NCBI GenBank assembly: GCA_012963885.1
Contig: DTUY01000049.1
Coordinates: 1-35,760, forward strand
Reading direction: 5' to 3'
DNA: 35,760 bases
Source: Candidatus Poribacteria bacterium
Lineage (GTDB): Bacteria; Poribacteria; WGA-4E; UBA9662
Under the pieces are notes generated by a model that made no database searches, was not told the DNA's origin, and saw only the letters and a list, made by a program, of their open reading frames with translations. The position numbers were made by a program, and so were the translations under genes. Positions 32,778 to 35,760 of this stretch are shown here, piece after piece (position 1 is the stretch's first letter; each line of letters opens with the position of its first letter).

Positions 32778-33917
32778 CTATAGTTTCAGGATATAACTCG
32801 AACTTCTCTGCTGTTTCAGCCATTCTTCTAAATCAATGTTGATTTGATTTCTCAACCGATTTTGGATTTCCTGAAGAACTTCTTCAAAACTTCTTTTACG
32901 TGACAGTTTTTGATCATAAAATTCATTGGGGTGATGGCTATAATATTCTGCTGCTTGCTGTTTAAGATTGTCGGTTCTTCCGAAGCGTCGATCCCGAAAC
33001 TCATTCAGAATCAATTTAGTTCGTAACCATTCCCTTATTTCTTCCACCTCCAAACCGAATTTCTGGTTTATTTCTTTCAATAATATCTCATTATTTAAGG
33101 TGGCCTTTAACTCCTCATCAATTTTTCCTTTCCAACGAGCCAATGGTATACCTAATCTATCGGCCTCCTGCATCATCAATTTTCGATCTATTAATTCGTT
33201 CAGTACAGTTCGCACATCCAGCAAAATGATTTCTACTAAAGGTCTTTGCACGAAATGGCCAATTTTGACAGTTTGAGTTGGTGAATCAGATATCACGGCC
33301 GTAGCTCTCCTTGGATCAACCTGTTTAATCCGTGCATGTGCGATTTTCTGCCGAGTTTCTTGATCTAGCACGTCCACAATGTCTCTTGGTGCAAAACCGT
33401 AATTCATTCCACCAGAAAGTACAATAATATTGTTTGGTGCGACGTCTATGATTGGCGTTACCAATTTTCGATCGATTAGAACTAATTCCTTCATTACATC
33501 CATTAAAGGTCTTCGCACGAAATGGCCAATTTTGACAGTTTGAGTTGGTGAATCAGATATCACGGCCGTAGCTCTCCTTGGATCAACCTGTTTAATCCGT
33601 GCATGTGCGATTTTCTGTCGAGTCTCCTGGTCTAATACTTCCACAATACTATTGGAAACAAGCCCATAATCTTCACCACCAGACAGTACAATTACACTAT
33701 TCAGTCTGACTTCTTGGACCTGCAAATCAGATTTCCAAAGCAGGTGATTAAGCAATGGTTCATTTTCAAGCGCGCTCTGCGTGATCGCTTCATCATTGAC
33801 TACGGCAACAACATAGTCGATGGTGTTTTCTTTTTGGGCTATGGTATTTATATTGATCAAAAAAAGTAAAAATATAAATGGTTTATGTCTTGAGGCTCTG
33901 CCATTTCTTGCTTTCAT
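32778..33917 (-). CDS. SurA-like protein with split N-domain, two internal barrel modules and no PPIase domain
   Basis: 379 residues. A hydrophobic stretch at about 14-28 looks like a signal peptide ending near INTIA. DYVVAVVNDEAITQSALE (34-51) is the typical SurA N-domain start. The expected next helix, LNELIDRKLMMQEADRLGI, appears only at 239-257. Between them are two copies (about 73-139 and 162-228, offset 89 residues) of a module with VLDQETRQKIAHARIKQV and TQTVKIGHFV, resembling small FlgT_C-like barrels. After 257 the SurA helices continue, then FEEVLQEIQNRLRNQ and EEWLKQQRSSSYI form the C-terminal end; no parvulin PPIase domain is present. Probably a periplasmic chaperone, specificity unknown. 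The start at 33917 has no good ribosome binding site. Confidence 0.75.
   Translation of the reverse strand: MKARNGRASRHKPFIFLLFLININTIAQKENTIDYVVAVVNDEAITQSALENEPLLNHLLWKSDLQVQEVRLNSVIVLSGGEDYGLVSNSIVEVLDQETRQKIAHARIKQVDPRRATAVISDSPTQTVKIGHFVRRPLMDVMKELVLIDRKLVTPIIDVAPNNIIVLSGGMNYGFAPRDIVDVLDQETRQKIAHARIKQVDPRRATAVISDSPTQTVKIGHFVQRPLVEIILLDVRTVLNELIDRKLMMQEADRLGIPLARWKGKIDEELKATLNNEILLKEINQKFGLEVEEIREWLRTKLILNEFRDRRFGRTDNLKQQAAEYYSHHPNEFYDQKLSRKRSFEEVLQEIQNRLRNQINIDLEEWLKQQRSSSYILKL
33237..33350 (-). repeat. Direct repeat copy A inside the SurA-like gene
   Basis: This 114-base segment matches 33504-33617 with one mismatch by eye. The offset is 267 bases (89 codons), so the reading frame is kept. 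It encodes the second copy of the module in the protein. Confidence 0.95.
33504..33617 (-). repeat. Direct repeat copy B inside the SurA-like gene
   Basis: Partner of 33237-33350. Similarity beyond the 114 bases falls off quickly at the nucleotide level but the flanking protein motifs (VIVLSGGxxYG upstream, LIDRKL downstream) remain alike, so the ancestral unit was longer than the near-identical core. Confidence 0.95.
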
Positions 33918-34498
33918 TTGTATTTGAGCTTCACATAAATTCTGTGTTTCAGGTTTAGTGTTTTGCTATTATTAGAGTTATGATTTAATTAGGTATAGTG
34001 AATTTGTCTATTGAGCTTTTGCCAACCCCAAAACTGAATCTGGAAATATGAATCTCGTGGGAACGTGTCATCTGTTACAATTCGTGTGTCATTTATTTGA
34101 AACGCGTTTCGCGTTCGAACGAGTCTTTGAACTGCCACTTAGACTTGGTATGGGCATAATCGTTTAATGATTGGATAGAACTTGTAGTAATTTTGATCTT
34201 CGGTAGACGTTCGTTAATCTCAGCGTAGGTATCGAATGTCAGTATCATCTAGTTTGTGCGAGCAGATGAAGGTTTTTGATTTAATCGGACTGATAATACC
34301 CAATCATAATCGACCTGAAGAAGCGAACTGATCTCATCGCCAACATTTTATGTGTTGCGTTGTCAACATCCGCAAAATATAGCTATGCAGGGTGCCACAT
34401 GAATGTCGAAATTGGGCGAATCATAATTTTTCAATTTAGCTGGAATAAAGCCATCCGGAGATATTAGGATCCATATTGATATCAAAGCTTATATAGCT
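33918..34498. other. Intergenic region with no recognisable gene
   Basis: Both strands were read. Short minus-strand stretches look protein-like but are broken by stops every 20-40 codons, with no start or ribosome binding site. A decayed gene is possible but I cannot name it. The region would also hold the promoter of the SurA-like gene at its left end, but no clear -35/-10 pair is seen there. Confidence 0.5.
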
Positions 34499-35758
34499 TC
34501 ATGCCTGTTTTCCTCCTTCGATTGCTTCAGACCAGGAGGATTGCTGATCTGTTGGATTCGGATGGCCTTCTAGTTTCTTTTGCAAGATTGGATAAGCCTC
34601 AACAGTTGGCACCTGAGCGTCAGAAGGAATTGTTTTAACCAGAGCCTTTGCCCGTTTAATGGCATCGGCTAATTTATCAGTTTTTTGCTTTGTTTGAATT
34701 TGATCTCGTTCCTTAAACTCTGGCAAGACTTTAGACGTAAAAAGCTCAAGGGATTCACAGATATGTCGATGCAGGTTTTTCCCCGCTTGCTGTATGAAAA
34801 TTATCTGATCCACGCCTGCCTCTTCAAATTTGGCGAGATGGTCACGAATCTGAAGAGGTGTACCGATTCCTCCGCGTCTTTCCAGAGGCGGCTGATTTGT
34901 TTTTTCGTATGCTTGCCATATATCTGTTTTACTTGGTGTATGAGAACCGTTAAAGTAAAAATGGTTAAGCGCATACATGAAAAACCGGAGTCCCTTCAAA
35001 CTGCGTTCAGCGGCAACCTGCTCTTTTTCATGACATGAGAAGCCAGTAACCATAGCAATATTCGGATTTACTGCTTGTCCAATTGGAGTACACTCTTTTT
35101 GAAAAATTTCATAGTATTCATCGACCCAACTTCTAGCTTCTTCAGGATCTATAAAGGCAAAGGTGAGCGCGCCAATTCCAAGTTTAGCTGCGACCCGAAT
35201 TGTCTCTCGGTTGGAACAGGCAACCCAGATAGGAGGGTGGGGCTTTTGTACGGGTTTAGGCACAATGTTTCGTGATGGCATCGAGAAATACTTTCCCTCG
35301 CAGCCAGAATAGGGCGACTGGACCATCATCTTTGCGGTTTCTCGCACGGATTCCAGCCACATCTCACGTTTTTGGGTGGGATCTATGTTGAAAGCTTCAA
35401 TCTCAACACGTGAGGCAGACTCGCCTGTTCCCCACTCTACACGACCGTTGGATACTAGATCTAAGGTGGCGATCCGTTCAGCGATGCGGGCTGGATGGTT
35501 ATATGCAGGTGGATGAAGGACGATACCGTGTCCTAACCGAATCTGTTTAGTTCGTTGGCTGCAAGCTGCCAAGAAAACTTCGGGCGCGGAAGAATGTGAA
35601 TACTCTTCTAGAAAATGGTGTTCAACTTCCCAGATATAATCAAACCCAAGTTGATCGGCTAGTTCAACTTGGGCAAGGGCGTCTTGAAATAGCTGCAGTT
35701 CATCTCCGTCATCCCAAGGACGTGGAATCTGATGTTCATAAAACAACCCAAATTTCAT
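34499..35758 (-). CDS. LLM-class flavin-dependent oxidoreductase (bacterial luciferase-like)
   Basis: 419 residues, a luciferase-like TIM-barrel monooxygenase using reduced FMN or F420. MKFGLFYEHQIPRPW at the start, YIWEVEHHFLEEYSHSSAP, IRLGHGIVLHPPAYNHPARIAE, RVEWGTGESASRVE and HPPIWVACSNRETI are typical family segments. After the barrel (about residue 340) comes a charged tail of about 80 residues (KQKTDKLADAIKRAKALVK and on) that is not part of the usual domain. The ATG at 35758 is complete, two bases from the window edge, so a ribosome binding site cannot be checked. Substrate unknown. Confidence 0.88.
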   Translation of the reverse strand: MKFGLFYEHQIPRPWDDGDELQLFQDALAQVELADQLGFDYIWEVEHHFLEEYSHSSAPEVFLAACSQRTKQIRLGHGIVLHPPAYNHPARIAERIATLDLVSNGRVEWGTGESASRVEIEAFNIDPTQKREMWLESVRETAKMMVQSPYSGCEGKYFSMPSRNIVPKPVQKPHPPIWVACSNRETIRVAAKLGIGALTFAFIDPEEARSWVDEYYEIFQKECTPIGQAVNPNIAMVTGFSCHEKEQVAAERSLKGLRFFMYALNHFYFNGSHTPSKTDIWQAYEKTNQPPLERRGGIGTPLQIRDHLAKFEEAGVDQIIFIQQAGKNLHRHICESLELFTSKVLPEFKERDQIQTKQKTDKLADAIKRAKALVKTIPSDAQVPTVEAYPILQKKLEGHPNPTDQQSSWSEAIEGGKQA

Positions 35759-35760
35759 TC

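Noticed and set aside
1..35760. CRISPR array, prophage, toxin-antitoxin or defence system
   Set aside because: No spaced direct repeats, cas, integrase, phage structural or toxin-antitoxin genes were seen; the only repeats are in the SurA-like and nusG genes.

Overview
The window (about 35.8 kb, moderately AT-rich) comes from a diderm, heterotrophic, aerobic bacterium. The evidence for this is a TamB-like protein next to an Omp85/BamA protein, a SurA-like periplasmic protein, a KpsF-type sugar-phosphate isomerase, and genes for heme O and heme A synthesis. Broken homologues, the BNR-repeat sialidase-like protein, the LLM flavin oxidoreductase and a planctomycete-style CtaA suggest a poorly cultured deep-branching lineage (Poribacteria-like or FCB/PVC-adjacent). 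This placement is inference, not a phylogeny.

Layout. 0.3-4.2 kb: a DUF1338 (2-oxoadipate dioxygenase/decarboxylase-like) gene faces three minus-strand genes: ispG, an HTH-metallo-beta-lactamase fusion and a sialidase-like BNR protein. 4.25-14.4 kb: lplA-like ligase, a 2182-residue TamB-like protein and a BamA/TamA-type Omp85 protein with seven predicted POTRA domains, packed with overlapping or abutting ends. 14.6-18.6 kb: a consensus sigma-70 promoter, tRNAs Thr-Tyr-Gly-Thr-Trp, then secE-nusG-rplK-rplA, an L10 leader with attenuator, and rplJ-rplL closed by a strong terminator. tuf is missing from its usual place between tRNA-Thr and tRNA-Trp, and rpoB/rpoC do not follow rplL.

18.6-19.5 kb, where rpoB would normally begin, is a gene graveyard: the tail of an IS3-type transposase, a decayed fragment of a second copy of the neighbouring aldehyde dehydrogenase gene, and a decayed ECF sigma factor. 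19.5-22.8 kb (minus strand): 2,5-dioxovalerate dehydrogenase, then a coupled pair of SIS-only KpsF/GutQ isomerase and trpD. 23-26.8 kb: SGNH hydrolase, FabV enoyl reductase, phosphomannomutase/phosphoglucomutase and a RidA-family protein.

27-32.8 kb (plus strand): ctaA, ctaB, a DUF420 (CtaM-like) membrane protein, a HemQ/chlorite-dismutase family protein, an ABC-2 permease and a GldG-like protein. The last four overlap or nearly touch. The set links heme completion, heme O/A synthesis and oxidase maturation with an ABC system whose ATPase is not in the window. 32.8-35.8 kb (minus strand): an unusual SurA-like protein whose N-terminal domain is split by two nearly identical copies of a small beta-barrel-like module and which lacks a PPIase domain; a 581-base stretch with no recognisable gene; and an LLM-class flavin-dependent oxidoreductase at the window edge.
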